Program-made: the position numbers and the translations under genes
Notes under the pieces: generated by a model
Told to the model about the DNA's origin: nothing
The model's input: only the letters and a program-made list of their open reading frames with translations
Databases searched by the model: none
Assembly: GCF_007828865.1 (NCBI RefSeq)
Contig: NZ_VIVK01000001.1
Span: 248,001-312,000 of the forward strand
DNA: 64,000 nt
Direction: 5' to 3'
DNA from: Kribbella amoyensis
GTDB taxonomy: Bacteria > Actinomycetota > Actinomycetes > Propionibacteriales > Kribbellaceae
In this document: positions 50,517 to 58,726 of the stretch, piece after piece
Layout: every line of letters begins with the position of its first letter
How positions within the stretch are numbered: position 1 is the first letter of the stretch

Positions 50517-52403
50517 ATGGAGAGGCCTGACCCAGCGGACCGGCGGCGCACCGAGCGCCCGGAGCAGCCCGGCACGGCCTCCTCGGAGCCGAAGAAGAGC
50601 GCCGGTGAGCGCTGGGGCGAGACCAGCAAGAAGCTCGGCACCGCCGCCGGGAAGGTCGGCCGCGCCTCCAAGACCGGGGCCAGCGGCTTCGCCTCCGGAT
50701 CGAAGAAGGCGGCCGACTTCACCGGGCGTGCGGGCAAGGCGACCGGCCGCCGGATCCGCGGCCTGACCGGCGCGCAGGGGGCCGGCCAGACCGGGTTGTC
50801 CCGGTTGATCGAGCTGGGTGCGGTGAACGCGGCCGGCGACACGGCGTTCGCGGTCTCGCTGGCCGGCTCGGTGTTCTTCGCCGTCCCGAGCGAGCAGGCC
50901 CGGGACCGGGTCGCGTTGTTCCTGCTGCTGACGATGGCGCCGTTCGCGTTGATGGCGCCGCTGATCGGTCCGATCCTCGACCGGTTCCGGTCCGGCCGGC
51001 GCTGGGCGATCGGGGCCACCCTCAGTCTGCGCGGCTTCCTGGTCTGGAGCCTGGCCGCGTCGATCGACAGCGCCACCTGGTTGTACCCGGCCGCCCTCGG
51101 CTGTCTGGTCGCGTCCAAGGCGTACGGCGTCACCCGCGCGTCCGCCGTCCCGCGGCTGTTGCCCAAGGACGTCAGCCTGGTCACGGCGAACTCGCGCATC
51201 TCGCTCGCCGGGGTCGCCGGCGCGACCGTGGGCGCGGGACTCGCGGCCGGGTTCGCGGCGATCGGGCCGGAGTGGTCGCTGCGCTGGGCCGCCCTCGTCT
51301 ACACGATCGGCCTGGTGCTCGCGATCCGGCTGCCGAGCCGGGTGGACTCCCCGGCCGGCGAGGAGATGGTCGGATCGGCCGGCCGGGAGGCCCGGCGGCG
51401 CGCGATCACGGCGGCGGTCGCCCGCGGCATCCGCTGCAACCTGGGCCTGCGGTTCGTGTCCGGCTTCCTCACCATGTACCTCGCGTTCCTGCTCCGCGAC
51501 CATCCGATCAGCGGGATCGACGGCGCCCTCGCGGCCGGTGCGGTGATCGCCGCGGCCGGGATCGGGAACAGCCTGGGGACCCTGACCGGGTCGTTGCTCA
51601 AGGCAAGAAAGCCCGAGTCCGTCGTGCTCGTGGTCCTGCTCGCGGACGCGGCGGTCGCGGTCACCGTGGCGGTGCTGTACGGCTTCGCCACGCTGATCGT
51701 GCTCGGCCTGGTCGCCGGGCTGTGCAGCTCGCTGGGCAAGTTGTCGCTGGACGCGATGATCCAGCGCGACGTCCCCGAGACCGTCCGGACGTCGGTGTTC
51801 GCCCGCTCCGAGACCGTGCTGCAGCTGTCCTGGGTCCTCGGCGGCGGCTGCGGCATCATCCTCCCGCTCATCCCCCGCGTCGGCTTCGGCTTCCTCGCCG
51901 CGGTCCTCGTGATCCTGGTCATCGTGGTCGTCCGCAACAAGCCGATCACCCCCGCCGGCCTGCGGCCCAAGAGCGGTACGACCGGACCGCGGACTCCCGC
52001 ACCCCACGAGGAGACTCGCACGGTCCACCGCTCTCACCCGGAGCCGGCGCCGTCCACCACCGACCGGTCGCCCGACGATGCGGAGGCCGGGAACGAACCG
52101 CGGCGGTCGACCACCCGCACGGTGATGACCAGCCCGACGGACCCGACCGTCCAGCGCATCTCGGACCGTCGCGCCTACACCCGCCGCGAGCCGTCCGAGC
52201 GCACCAACGAGCCAACGGTCGAACTCCGCGTCGACCACCCCCGCAAACCCTCGGACCAACCGCCGCCCCAGCCCATCGGCCCCTGGTGGAGCGGCCAGAC
52301 CGAGGACGACGAAACCACCGTCGAGGAAGCCCCGGCCGCGGACGACACCACGGTCGAGAACCAGAACGACCGCAGCCGAAACCCCTTCCGCCGCAAACGC
52401 TGA
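50517..52403 (+). CDS. Actinobacterial MFS-type permease with long disordered ends
   Basis: 628 residues. Twelve predicted helices (about 95-490) of the MFS fold are framed by a basic Lys/Gly/Ala-rich head (GETSKKLGTAAGKVGRASKT) and a 140-residue polar tail (from about 490, ending NDRSRNPFRRKR). Core segments are NAAGDTAFAVSLAGSVFFAV, MAPLIGPILDRFRSGRRWAI, and SLDAMIQRDVPETVRTSVFA. This transporter sits beside DUF3027 in many actinomycetes, which is more telling than any substrate guess. ATG with a modest site (CAGGATGGGCTC). It ends before the hairpin at 52457. Confidence 0.85.
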   Translation: MERPDPADRRRTERPEQPGTASSEPKKSAGERWGETSKKLGTAAGKVGRASKTGASGFASGSKKAADFTGRAGKATGRRIRGLTGAQGAGQTGLSRLIELGAVNAAGDTAFAVSLAGSVFFAVPSEQARDRVALFLLLTMAPFALMAPLIGPILDRFRSGRRWAIGATLSLRGFLVWSLAASIDSATWLYPAALGCLVASKAYGVTRASAVPRLLPKDVSLVTANSRISLAGVAGATVGAGLAAGFAAIGPEWSLRWAALVYTIGLVLAIRLPSRVDSPAGEEMVGSAGREARRRAITAAVARGIRCNLGLRFVSGFLTMYLAFLLRDHPISGIDGALAAGAVIAAAGIGNSLGTLTGSLLKARKPESVVLVVLLADAAVAVTVAVLYGFATLIVLGLVAGLCSSLGKLSLDAMIQRDVPETVRTSVFARSETVLQLSWVLGGGCGIILPLIPRVGFGFLAAVLVILVIVVVRNKPITPAGLRPKSGTTGPRTPAPHEETRTVHRSHPEPAPSTTDRSPDDAEAGNEPRRSTTRTVMTSPTDPTVQRISDRRAYTRREPSERTNEPTVELRVDHPRKPSDQPPPQPIGPWWSGQTEDDETTVEEAPAADDTTVENQNDRSRNPFRRKR

Positions 52404-52456
52404 CGGCGAGCAAGCCAGGCCCGGGACGAAGCGGCCGACCTCGCACACCCGCCTTC

Positions 52457-52500
52457 CACGTGCGTCGAGTTCCCACGCCGGTGGGAGCTCCACGCACGTG
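52457..52500. terminator. Long bidirectional hairpin
   Basis: CACGTGCGT (52457-52465) pairs with ACGCACGTG (52492-52500), then GAG/CTC after one C-C mismatch, a G-T pair and TCCCAC/GTGGGA closing loop GCCG: about 20 pairs. It lies between convergent genes ending at 52403 and 52511. Confidence 0.8.
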
Positions 52501-52510
52501 CTCTGCCTGT

Positions 52511-54094
52511 TCAGCCGGCGGTGACTTCGAGGGCCGGGCCGGCTTCTTCGCCGGTCGCGTCGAGGGTCGACTCGTCCGAGGCGGCCGGGTGGTTGGTACC
52601 GCGCAGCAGCAGGGTGACGACTACCGCGGTGGTCGCGAGCAGGACGGCACCGACGACGGCGACCACGTTCAGGCTGTGGTTGAAGGAGTGCCGAGCCGCG
52701 GTGAGGACCACGTCGTGGAGCCCAGCCGGGAGTTGGGCGGCGACCGCGGTGGCGGCGGGCAGTCCCTCGCGAGCCGCTGAGACGATCTCGGCCGGGACGT
52801 TCGACGGCAGGTCGGTCGCGAAGTCGCTCCGGTACGCCGCGGTGCCGATGCTGCCCAGAACCGCGATACCCAGCGCACCGCCGAACTCGCTGCAGGTCTC
52901 CATCAGCGCCGACGCGGAGCCCGCGCGTTCCGGAGCAACGGTCCCGACGACCGCCTCGGTCACCAGCGACATCACCATCACCAGGCCGGCCGCCAGCAAC
53001 CCCGACCCGGCCAGCAGGACCCACAGCCGCGACTCCACCTCGACCTGGGTCAGCACCACGAACCCGGAGGCCGCGATCAGGAACCCCATCCCGAGCACGT
53101 ACGCCCGGTCCATCTTCTGCGCGAGCGCGGTCCCCAGCGGAGCCGCACCGCCGACGGCCACCGACGGGACCAGCGACCACAACGCGGCCTCGAGCGGGCC
53201 CATCCCGAGCACCAGCTGCAGGTACTGGGTCATGAAGACCGCGTTGCCGACCAGCGCGACCATGCCGATCGCGTTCGCCGCGAGTGCCCCGCTGAACGCG
53301 CGGTTGCGGAACATCGGCAACTCGATCATCGGATGCGTCGCGGTCCGCTGGCGGCGCAGGAAGGCGGCGCCGAGGAGCAGCCCGGCCACGATCGCGGCCA
53401 CCGGCGCCACCCCGATCCCGTGCGCGGCCAGCTCCTTGATCCCCCAGATCACCGGCAGCACCGTGGCCAGCGACAGCACCGAGCCGAGCAGGTCGAACCG
53501 GCCGCGGACCGGCGCCTTGAACTCGGGCAGCAGCAGCGGTGCCAGGATCAGCAGCAGCACCATCGCCGGGGTGTTGATCAGGAACACCGAGCCCCACCAG
53601 AAGTGCTCGAGCAGGAATCCGCCGAGCACCGGGCCGAGCGAGATCCCGCCCAGCATCACCGCGCTCCAGAACGCGATCGCCTTCCCGCGCTGGACCGGGT
53701 CGTGGAACAGGTTCCGGATCAGCGCCAGCGTCGACGGCATCAGCGTCGCCCCGCCGAGACCGAGGACCGCGCGGGCCGCGATCAGCTGCTCCGGGTTCTG
53801 CGCGTAGGCGGCCGCGAGCGAGGCCAGGCCGAACCCGACCGCACCGATCAGCAGCAGCCGGCGCCTGCCGATCCGGTCGCCGAGCGAGCCCATCGTGATC
53901 AGCAGGCCGGCCAGGACGAAGCCGTAGATGTCGAAGATCCACAGCTGCTCGGTCGCCGACACGCCGAGGTCCGCGGAGATGAACGGGACCGCGAAGTACA
54001 GCACCGAGACGTCCATCGAGACCAGCAGCAGCGGCAGCGCGAGTACGCCGAGCGCGATCCATTCCTTGCGTCCCGCCCGCTCCGGTGAGCTCAT
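52511..54094 (-). CDS. DHA2-type MFS multidrug exporter (EmrB/QacA group)
   Basis: 527 residues, 14 helices. RKEWIALGVLALPLLLVSMD, WIFDIYGFVLAGLLITMGSL then GDRIGRRRLLLIG (motif A), RAVLGLGGATLMPSTLALIR, and motif C in FWSAVMLGGISLGPVLGGFL are standard for QacA-like proton-drug antiporters that carry cationic and antiseptic compounds. ATG with GGAGGGG upstream. Divergent from a TetR gene with two candidate operators between, so probably drug-inducible. Confidence 0.92.
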   Translation of the reverse strand: MSSPERAGRKEWIALGVLALPLLLVSMDVSVLYFAVPFISADLGVSATEQLWIFDIYGFVLAGLLITMGSLGDRIGRRRLLLIGAVGFGLASLAAAYAQNPEQLIAARAVLGLGGATLMPSTLALIRNLFHDPVQRGKAIAFWSAVMLGGISLGPVLGGFLLEHFWWGSVFLINTPAMVLLLILAPLLLPEFKAPVRGRFDLLGSVLSLATVLPVIWGIKELAAHGIGVAPVAAIVAGLLLGAAFLRRQRTATHPMIELPMFRNRAFSGALAANAIGMVALVGNAVFMTQYLQLVLGMGPLEAALWSLVPSVAVGGAAPLGTALAQKMDRAYVLGMGFLIAASGFVVLTQVEVESRLWVLLAGSGLLAAGLVMVMSLVTEAVVGTVAPERAGSASALMETCSEFGGALGIAVLGSIGTAAYRSDFATDLPSNVPAEIVSAAREGLPAATAVAAQLPAGLHDVVLTAARHSFNHSLNVVAVVGAVLLATTAVVVTLLLRGTNHPAASDESTLDATGEEAGPALEVTAG

Positions 54095-54108
54095 GACACC
54101 CCTCCGAT

Positions 54109-54182
54109 TATCTGTGTACGACGCACACTGTGTGCGCCATACGCAGACCATAGCCGCTATCTGTCTATGCTGTAAACAGATA
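54109..54182. promoter_or_regulatory. Operator cluster between drug exporter and tetR
   Basis: One palindrome CGCACAC-T-GTGTGCG (54122-54136) lies near the exporter start. A second, wider inverted repeat TATCTGT (54158-54164) / ACAGATA (54176-54182) lies near tetR, and a third TATCTGT occurs at 54109-54115. Which one TetR binds is not clear; the TATCTGT family with repeated half-sites could serve both promoters. Confidence 0.6.
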
Positions 54183-54214
54183 AACTGCGGGCGAGTACCC
54201 GGGAGAGGAGAACG

Positions 54215-54955
54215 ATGACGGAGCCGACGGTGGACCTGCCCCGCGTCCTGCAGCAGCTGTGGGGTCAGGACGGACCGGCGCGGCCGGGGCCCAAGCCCAC
54301 GTTCCACCTGCGGGACATCGGCGCGGCGGCGGTGCAGCTCGCCGACGAGTCCGGGCTGGCCGCGGTGTCGATGAGCAAGGTGGCCCGCGCACTGGGCTTC
54401 ACCACGATGTCGCTGTACCGGTACGTCGACGCCAAGGACGACCTGTACGTGGTGATGATGGACGAGGCGTTCGGCGCACCGGTGACGACCGATCCGGCAG
54501 CCGGCTGGCGGGATCAGATCACCCAGTGGGCGCTGGCGTTCCGGGACGCGATCGAGCGGCACCCGTGGGTACTGCAGGTGCCGGTGTCCGAGCCGCCGCT
54601 GTCACCGCGGCAGCTGGAGTGGATGGAGCAGGGGCTGGCGGCGTTCGCGGACACCGCGCTCACCCCGCAGGACCGGATGTCGGCGATGTTGCTGGTGAAC
54701 ATCTACGTCCGCGGCCTGACCGGCCTGACCTCGAACCTGTCGGCGAACCAGGGCCCGGACGACGACGCGGCCGCGCGCGCGAAGCGCTACAACCAGCGGC
54801 TGGCCGCCCTGGCCACGCCGGACCGGTTCCCCGGGATCGCGGCCACGATCGAGGCCGAGGCGGACGACCAGGACTGGCGCGAGGACGAGTTCCTCTTCGG
54901 CCTCACCGCGGTACTCGACGGCATCCAGAACCTGATCGACCGGCGCTCCCCCTGA
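54215..54955 (+). CDS. TetR-family regulator of the divergent drug exporter
   Basis: 246 residues, ATG after GAGAGGAG. HTH: VSMSKVARALGFTTMSLYRY with VDAKDDLYVVMMDEA; the C-terminal TetR_C_1-type domain (DAIERHPWVLQVPVSEPPLS, VNIYVRGLTGLTSNLSANQG) is of the group that senses tetracycline-like or other drugs. Divergent arrangement with the DHA2 pump (120 bp) and operators in between. Converges on the cold-shock-domain gene through a hairpin overlapping its stop. Confidence 0.9.
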   Translation: MTEPTVDLPRVLQQLWGQDGPARPGPKPTFHLRDIGAAAVQLADESGLAAVSMSKVARALGFTTMSLYRYVDAKDDLYVVMMDEAFGAPVTTDPAAGWRDQITQWALAFRDAIERHPWVLQVPVSEPPLSPRQLEWMEQGLAAFADTALTPQDRMSAMLLVNIYVRGLTGLTSNLSANQGPDDDAAARAKRYNQRLAALATPDRFPGIAATIEAEADDQDWREDEFLFGLTAVLDGIQNLIDRRSP

Positions 54956-54975
54956 CCGGCCCGCGCGGGGCCGGT
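54955..54975. terminator. Hairpin between convergent tetR and cold-shock gene
   Basis: ACCGGCCC (54955-54962) with GGGCCGGT (54968-54975), loop GCGCG. It begins on the last base of the tetR stop codon and ends six bases before the other gene's stop, so it probably serves both. Confidence 0.55.
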
Positions 54976-54980
54976 GACGG

Positions 54981-55364
54981 TCAGATGTCCAGCCGGTCGG
55001 CGACGCCGCGGAGGACGGTCGCGACCTGGCGGGCGGCCTTGCCGTCCGGGTGCCGGCCGCGACGGTAGCCCTCGCCGAGCCGGTCCAGCATCTTGATCAG
55101 GTCCTCGACGACCAGCGCCATCTCCTCGGGCTTCGGCCGCATCGCCTTGGCCACCGACGGCGGCGGGTCGATCAGCCGGACCTGCAACGCCTGCTCGCCC
55201 TTGCGTCCCTCGACGACTCCGAACTCGACCTTCTGTCCCGGCTTCAGGCTGGTCACCCCGGCCGGTAAGGCTTCCGCCCGGACGTAGACGTCCCCGCCCT
55301 CCTCCTTGCTGAGGAAGCCGAACCCCTTCTCGGAGTCATACCACTTGACCTTGCCAACAGGCAC
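54981..55364 (-). CDS. Cold-shock-domain protein with C-terminal helical extension
   Basis: 127 residues. The first 65 form a cold shock domain: GKVKWYDSEKGFGFLSKEEG with RNP1-like KGFGFL and RNP2-like DVYVRAEAL, then KPGQKVEFGVVEGRKGEQAL. A 60-residue helical tail (PKPEEMALVVEDLIKMLDRL, then a basic YRRGRHPDGKAARQV) follows, making it longer than the 67-residue CspA type; such two-part forms are common in actinomycetes. It binds single-stranded RNA or DNA. ATG in MPVGKVKWYD. Monocistronic; the 186 bp upstream show no gene. Confidence 0.9.
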   Translation of the reverse strand: MPVGKVKWYDSEKGFGFLSKEEGGDVYVRAEALPAGVTSLKPGQKVEFGVVEGRKGEQALQVRLIDPPPSVAKAMRPKPEEMALVVEDLIKMLDRLGEGYRRGRHPDGKAARQVATVLRGVADRLDI

Positions 55365-55550
55365 GGGAACCTCTTCGATGTCACTCGTCGGAACAGGACG
55401 GAAGGTGGACCGGACGCGAGGTCCGGACCCGGTTACCCAGCGTACGTGAACCGGCCCCTCCCCGCCTCTGGGAAATTACCTGATCGAGCAAGGTTTGGGC
55501 ACCGCCCTGCCGGGATCGCGATGCGACCGAGTCGCCGCGAACCGCTCGGA

Positions 55551-57020
55551 TCAGCGGTACTTGTCCGGCTCCGCCAGCCGCTCGTTCATCGACCCGGACC
55601 GGAAGCCGCGCGGATCGAGGGCCGCGGCCGTGAACCCCTCGGCCCGGACTAGCTCGACCAGGGCCGCACTGTCCACCTTGCCGAGCAGCTCGGCGTCGAC
55701 CTCGATACTCGCCGACTCGCCCAGGTCGCGGACCCGGACGTTACGGACCCCGTACGGCGTGAGGTGGGCGCGGACCGCCTGCTCGGCGCGGTCCACCCGG
55801 GCCAGCAGGTTCGGGGTGATCCGGATGCCGTACGCGATCCGGCTGGACAGGCAGGCGGCGGCCGGCTTGTCCGATGTCTCCAGTCCCCAGCTCCGCGAGG
55901 TCTCCCGGATCTGCGCCTTGGTCAGCCGGGCGTCCCGCAACGGGGTGATCGCGCCGCGTTCGAAGGCGGCCCGGATCCCCGGCCGGAATCCGGCGATCGC
56001 GTCGTCGGCGTTGGTGCCGGTCGCGATCGTGGTGATCCCGAACTCGTCGGCCAGCGGCTGCAGCGTCTCCACCAGCTCGGCCTTGCAGAAGTAGCACCGG
56101 TCCCCGGCATTCGCCTGGTACCCCTCGCGGTCCATCTCGTGGGTGTGCGGGGTGACGTGCCGGACGCCCACGCTGTCCGCGAACCGGGCGGCCGGCTCCA
56201 GCTCGGACACCGGCAGGCTCGGGCTCACCGCGGTCGCGGCGACCACGTTCGCCGGGCCGATCGCGCGGGCCGCGGCCGCCAGCAGGAAGGCCGAGTCGGC
56301 ACCGCCGCTGAACGCGACCACCATGCTCGGGTAGCTCGCGAGCCGGGTCATCAACGCTTCCAGCCGCTGCTCGAGGACGTACCCGTTCAGCCAGGCGGGG
56401 AACTCGGTCAGGTCGTTCAGCACCACGTCGGCGCCGTACGCGCGCAGCTCGTCGGCGGTGAACGGCCCGGTGGCGACGCTCACGGCCACCGCACCGGCCG
56501 CGTGGGCACCGTCGATGTCGGCCGTGTGGTCACCGACGTAGACCGTGGCCTTGTGCTCGCGCAACGCGATGCCCTTGTCGGCGCCGTGCAGATCGCCGAC
56601 CGGCTCGTCCACGTCGAAACCGAGGTGGTCCAGGTGCAGCCGCACGCTCGGCTCGTACTTGGCCGACACCACCACGGTCCGGCCGTGCAGCGCGCGGATC
56701 GCGGCCAGCGACTCGGCGACGCCGGGCAACGGCAGGCTGCCGGTGATCGCGTGCGCCGGGTAGTGCTCGCGGTACCGCGTGACCATCGCGTCGACCTGCT
56801 CGGCCGGGAACCAGTTCGCCATCTCCCAGGTCAGCGGCGGACCGAGCCGGCTGACCACCAGCTCGGTGTCGATCGCGGCCCCGGACTCGGCGGCGAGCAG
56901 ATCCCAGACCGCCTTGATGCCCGGCCGGGAGTCGATCAGGGTCATGTCGAGGTCGAATCCGACGACGAGCTCCGGCACGTCGGTGGCGGCGGTGCTGGGC
57001 TGGATCTCGGCGGTTGACAC
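55551..57020 (-). CDS. Fusion: HAD-superfamily phosphatase + LarE-type sulfur transferase
   Basis: 489 residues from the GTG at 57020. Residues 18-205 are a HAD hydrolase: VVGFDLDMTLIDSRPGIKAV (D23, D25), VVVSAKYEPSV (motif II), DKGIALREHKA (motif III Lys) and VYVGDHTADIDGAHAAGAVA (motif IV). From 215 comes a LarE / PP-loop domain: VVAFSGGADSAFLLAAA (PP-loop 238-243), GDRCYFCKAELVETL (C309, C312), TGTNADDAIAGFRPGIRAAF and KPAAACLSSRIAYG (C390, the position of the sacrificial cysteine). LarE makes the nickel-pincer cofactor of lactate racemase by sulfur insertion. No larB or larC lies nearby. Both halves appear catalytically complete. Starts 128 bp from the divergent tauD-like gene. Confidence 0.85.
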   Translation of the reverse strand: MSTAEIQPSTAATDVPELVVGFDLDMTLIDSRPGIKAVWDLLAAESGAAIDTELVVSRLGPPLTWEMANWFPAEQVDAMVTRYREHYPAHAITGSLPLPGVAESLAAIRALHGRTVVVSAKYEPSVRLHLDHLGFDVDEPVGDLHGADKGIALREHKATVYVGDHTADIDGAHAAGAVAVSVATGPFTADELRAYGADVVLNDLTEFPAWLNGYVLEQRLEALMTRLASYPSMVVAFSGGADSAFLLAAAARAIGPANVVAATAVSPSLPVSELEPAARFADSVGVRHVTPHTHEMDREGYQANAGDRCYFCKAELVETLQPLADEFGITTIATGTNADDAIAGFRPGIRAAFERGAITPLRDARLTKAQIRETSRSWGLETSDKPAAACLSSRIAYGIRITPNLLARVDRAEQAVRAHLTPYGVRNVRVRDLGESASIEVDAELLGKVDSAALVELVRAEGFTAAALDPRGFRSGSMNERLAEPDKYR

Positions 57021-57148
57021 GTCCCCAACCCTACGTCCTCGGCCGCACGGGCCGCCGGGCGAGGACCTGGTCTCGGATACCGAACACCGCTCAAAGTCTA
57101 GTAATTGAGTAGGAAAATGGTGATTCCTCTCGACCGAAGGAGTCAGCG

Positions 57149-58072
57149 ATGACCACTCAGCTCGAAGCACCCCGGCTCACCGTGACCAAGGTGGGCAGCG
57201 CACTCGGCGCGGTGATCGGCGAGATCCGGCTCGGCGGCGACCTGGATCCGGGCACCGTCGCGACGATCCGGCAGGCCCTGCTCACCCACAAGGTGATCTT
57301 CTTCCGCGACCAGCACGACCTGGACGACGCCGGCCAGCTCGCGTTCGCCCGGCTGCTCGGGACGCCGACGCTGGCGCATCCGACGTCGAAGAGCCTCGAC
57401 GGCGCCGAGCACGTGCTGCCGATCGACGCCGACTACAGCAAGGCGAACAGCTGGCACACCGACGTCACGTTCGTCGACCGGATCCCCGCGATCAGTCTGC
57501 TCCGCGCGGTCACGCTGCCGCCGTACGGCGGGGCGACCAGTTGGGCGAACACGGTCACGGCGTACGCGAATCTCCCCGGCGCGCTGCAGGCACTGGTGGA
57601 TCGGCTGTGGGCGGTCCACAGCAACGTGTACGACTACGCCGGGCGCATCGACGAGACGCGAACCGGCGGGGTCGACGTGAAGGTCCTCGAACACCGCGAG
57701 CAGTTCGTCTCGCAGCTGTTCGAGACCGAGCATCCGGCGGTCCGGGTACACCCCGAGACGAGGGAACGGGCGCTGGTCCTCGGCCACTTCGTGCGCCGGT
57801 TCGTCGGGCTGACCCAGGCCGAGTCGGGCCAGCTCTTCCAGCTCCTGCAGAACCGGGTGACCAACCTGGACAACACCGTCCGCTGGCAGTGGCAGCCGGG
57901 CGACCTGGCGATCTGGGACAACCGGGCCACCCAGCACTACGGCGTCGCGGACTACGACGACCAGCCGCGCCGGCTGCACCGGATCACGCTGGCCGGTGAC
58001 GTCCCGGTGAGCGTCGACGGCGTCCGCAGTACGCCGCGCACCGGGGACGCGTCACACTTCTCGTCGATTTGA
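57149..58072 (+). CDS. TauD/TfdA-family 2-oxoglutarate dioxygenase
   Basis: 307 residues. The iron ligands are H103 and D105 in SWHTDVTF and H263 in [18 protein letters not shown]; the Arg pair following (PRRLHR) binds 2-oxoglutarate. The N-terminal [20 protein letters not shown] is like alkylsulfatase/TauD proteins. It likely releases sulfite or sulfate from an organosulfur compound or opens another C-X bond; exact substrate unknown. ATG after GAAGGAG. It is divergent from the HAD-LarE gene, which also handles sulfur, a possible but unproven link. No sulfonate transporter nearby. Confidence 0.85.
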   Translation: MTTQLEAPRLTVTKVGSALGAVIGEIRLGGDLDPGTVATIRQALLTHKVIFFRDQHDLDDAGQLAFARLLGTPTLAHPTSKSLDGAEHVLPIDADYSKANSWHTDVTFVDRIPAISLLRAVTLPPYGGATSWANTVTAYANLPGALQALVDRLWAVHSNVYDYAGRIDETRTGGVDVKVLEHREQFVSQLFETEHPAVRVHPETRERALVLGHFVRRFVGLTQAESGQLFQLLQNRVTNLDNTVRWQWQPGDLAIWDNRATQHYGVADYDDQPRRLHRITLAGDVPVSVDGVRSTPRTGDASHFSSI

Positions 58073-58083
58073 CAAAAGATCGA

Positions 58084-58101
58084 CAAATGCCCTGACATTT
58101 G
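58084..58101. promoter_or_regulatory. Candidate TetR operator before the R2lox operon
   Basis: CAAATG (58084-58089) and CATTTG (58096-58101), exact 6-bp arms with a 6-bp spacer; related TTTGACA/GACAAA words surround it (58068-58105). It is 35-50 bp upstream of the tetR start, in the only gap before the tetR-R2lox operon. Confidence 0.5.
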
Positions 58102-58135
58102 ACATCCGAGGAGGAAATGTAAACCCTAGGTCGTC

Positions 58136-58726
58136 ATGGACACCTTCGCCGAGCGGACCAAGCGCAGACTGCGGGACGAGCTGCTCGACGCGGCGTACGA
58201 CGCCCTCGTGGCGGGTGGGTACGACGGGCTCCGGATGGCCGAGGTCGGCCGCCGGACCGGGGTGTCCCGGCAGACCGTCTACAACGAGTTCGGCGACAAG
58301 TGGGGTCTGCTGCAGGCGGTCGCCGCTCGGGAGACCGAGCGGTTCCTGGTGGACGTGAACGCCGCGCTGGCCGAGCAGGCCGACCCGATCGGCGGGCTCC
58401 GGGCCGCGGTGGAGCGAGCGCTCCACCTGGCCGCGGACAACCCGTTGCTGAAGGCGGCGCTCGGCCAGCCCGGGTCCGACCAGGCCAGTCAGCTGCTGAC
58501 CACACGGGGGCAGCAGGTGCTGGAGCTGTGCCACCAACGGCTGGACGCGCACGTCCGCGACCACTGGCCGGAGGTCCCGGCGGAGGACGCGACCACCTGC
58601 GTCGACGTCGCGCTGCGCGTCGTGATCAGCCACATCGTCACCCCGGGCGCCGCGCCGGAGGTCGTCGCCGGCCAGGTCGCCCGGGTCCTCGGTCCGTTCC
58701 TCACAGCTGCGGGAGACAGAGCATGA
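58136..58726 (+). CDS. TetR-family regulator coupled to R2lox
   Basis: 196 residues. [23 protein letters not shown] with [15 protein letters not shown]; the ligand domain follows with a small-side-chain-rich end. Its TGA overlaps the ATG of the R2lox gene (ATGA at 58723-58726). The same order, TetR then R2lox, occurs in Mycobacterium tuberculosis (Rv0232-Rv0233), so the pair is conserved and the regulator probably senses the fatty-acid-like ligand or its product. A palindrome lies just upstream. The start ATG has only a weak ribosome site; AGGAGG lies 22 bases up, facing an ATGTAA. Confidence 0.88.
   Translation: MDTFAERTKRRLRDELLDAAYDALVAGGYDGLRMAEVGRRTGVSRQTVYNEFGDKWGLLQAVAARETERFLVDVNAALAEQADPIGGLRAAVERALHLAADNPLLKAALGQPGSDQASQLLTTRGQQVLELCHQRLDAHVRDHWPEVPAEDATTCVDVALRVVISHIVTPGAAPEVVAGQVARVLGPFLTAAGDRA

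Noticed and set aside
49539..54062. A 1507-codon uninterrupted minus-strand frame
   Set aside because: Only the last 297 codons (DUF3027) have a protein-like composition. The rest is Arg/Gly/Asp-rich shadow of the plus-strand MFS gene and part of the DHA2 gene in a wrong frame, as GC-rich DNA often gives.
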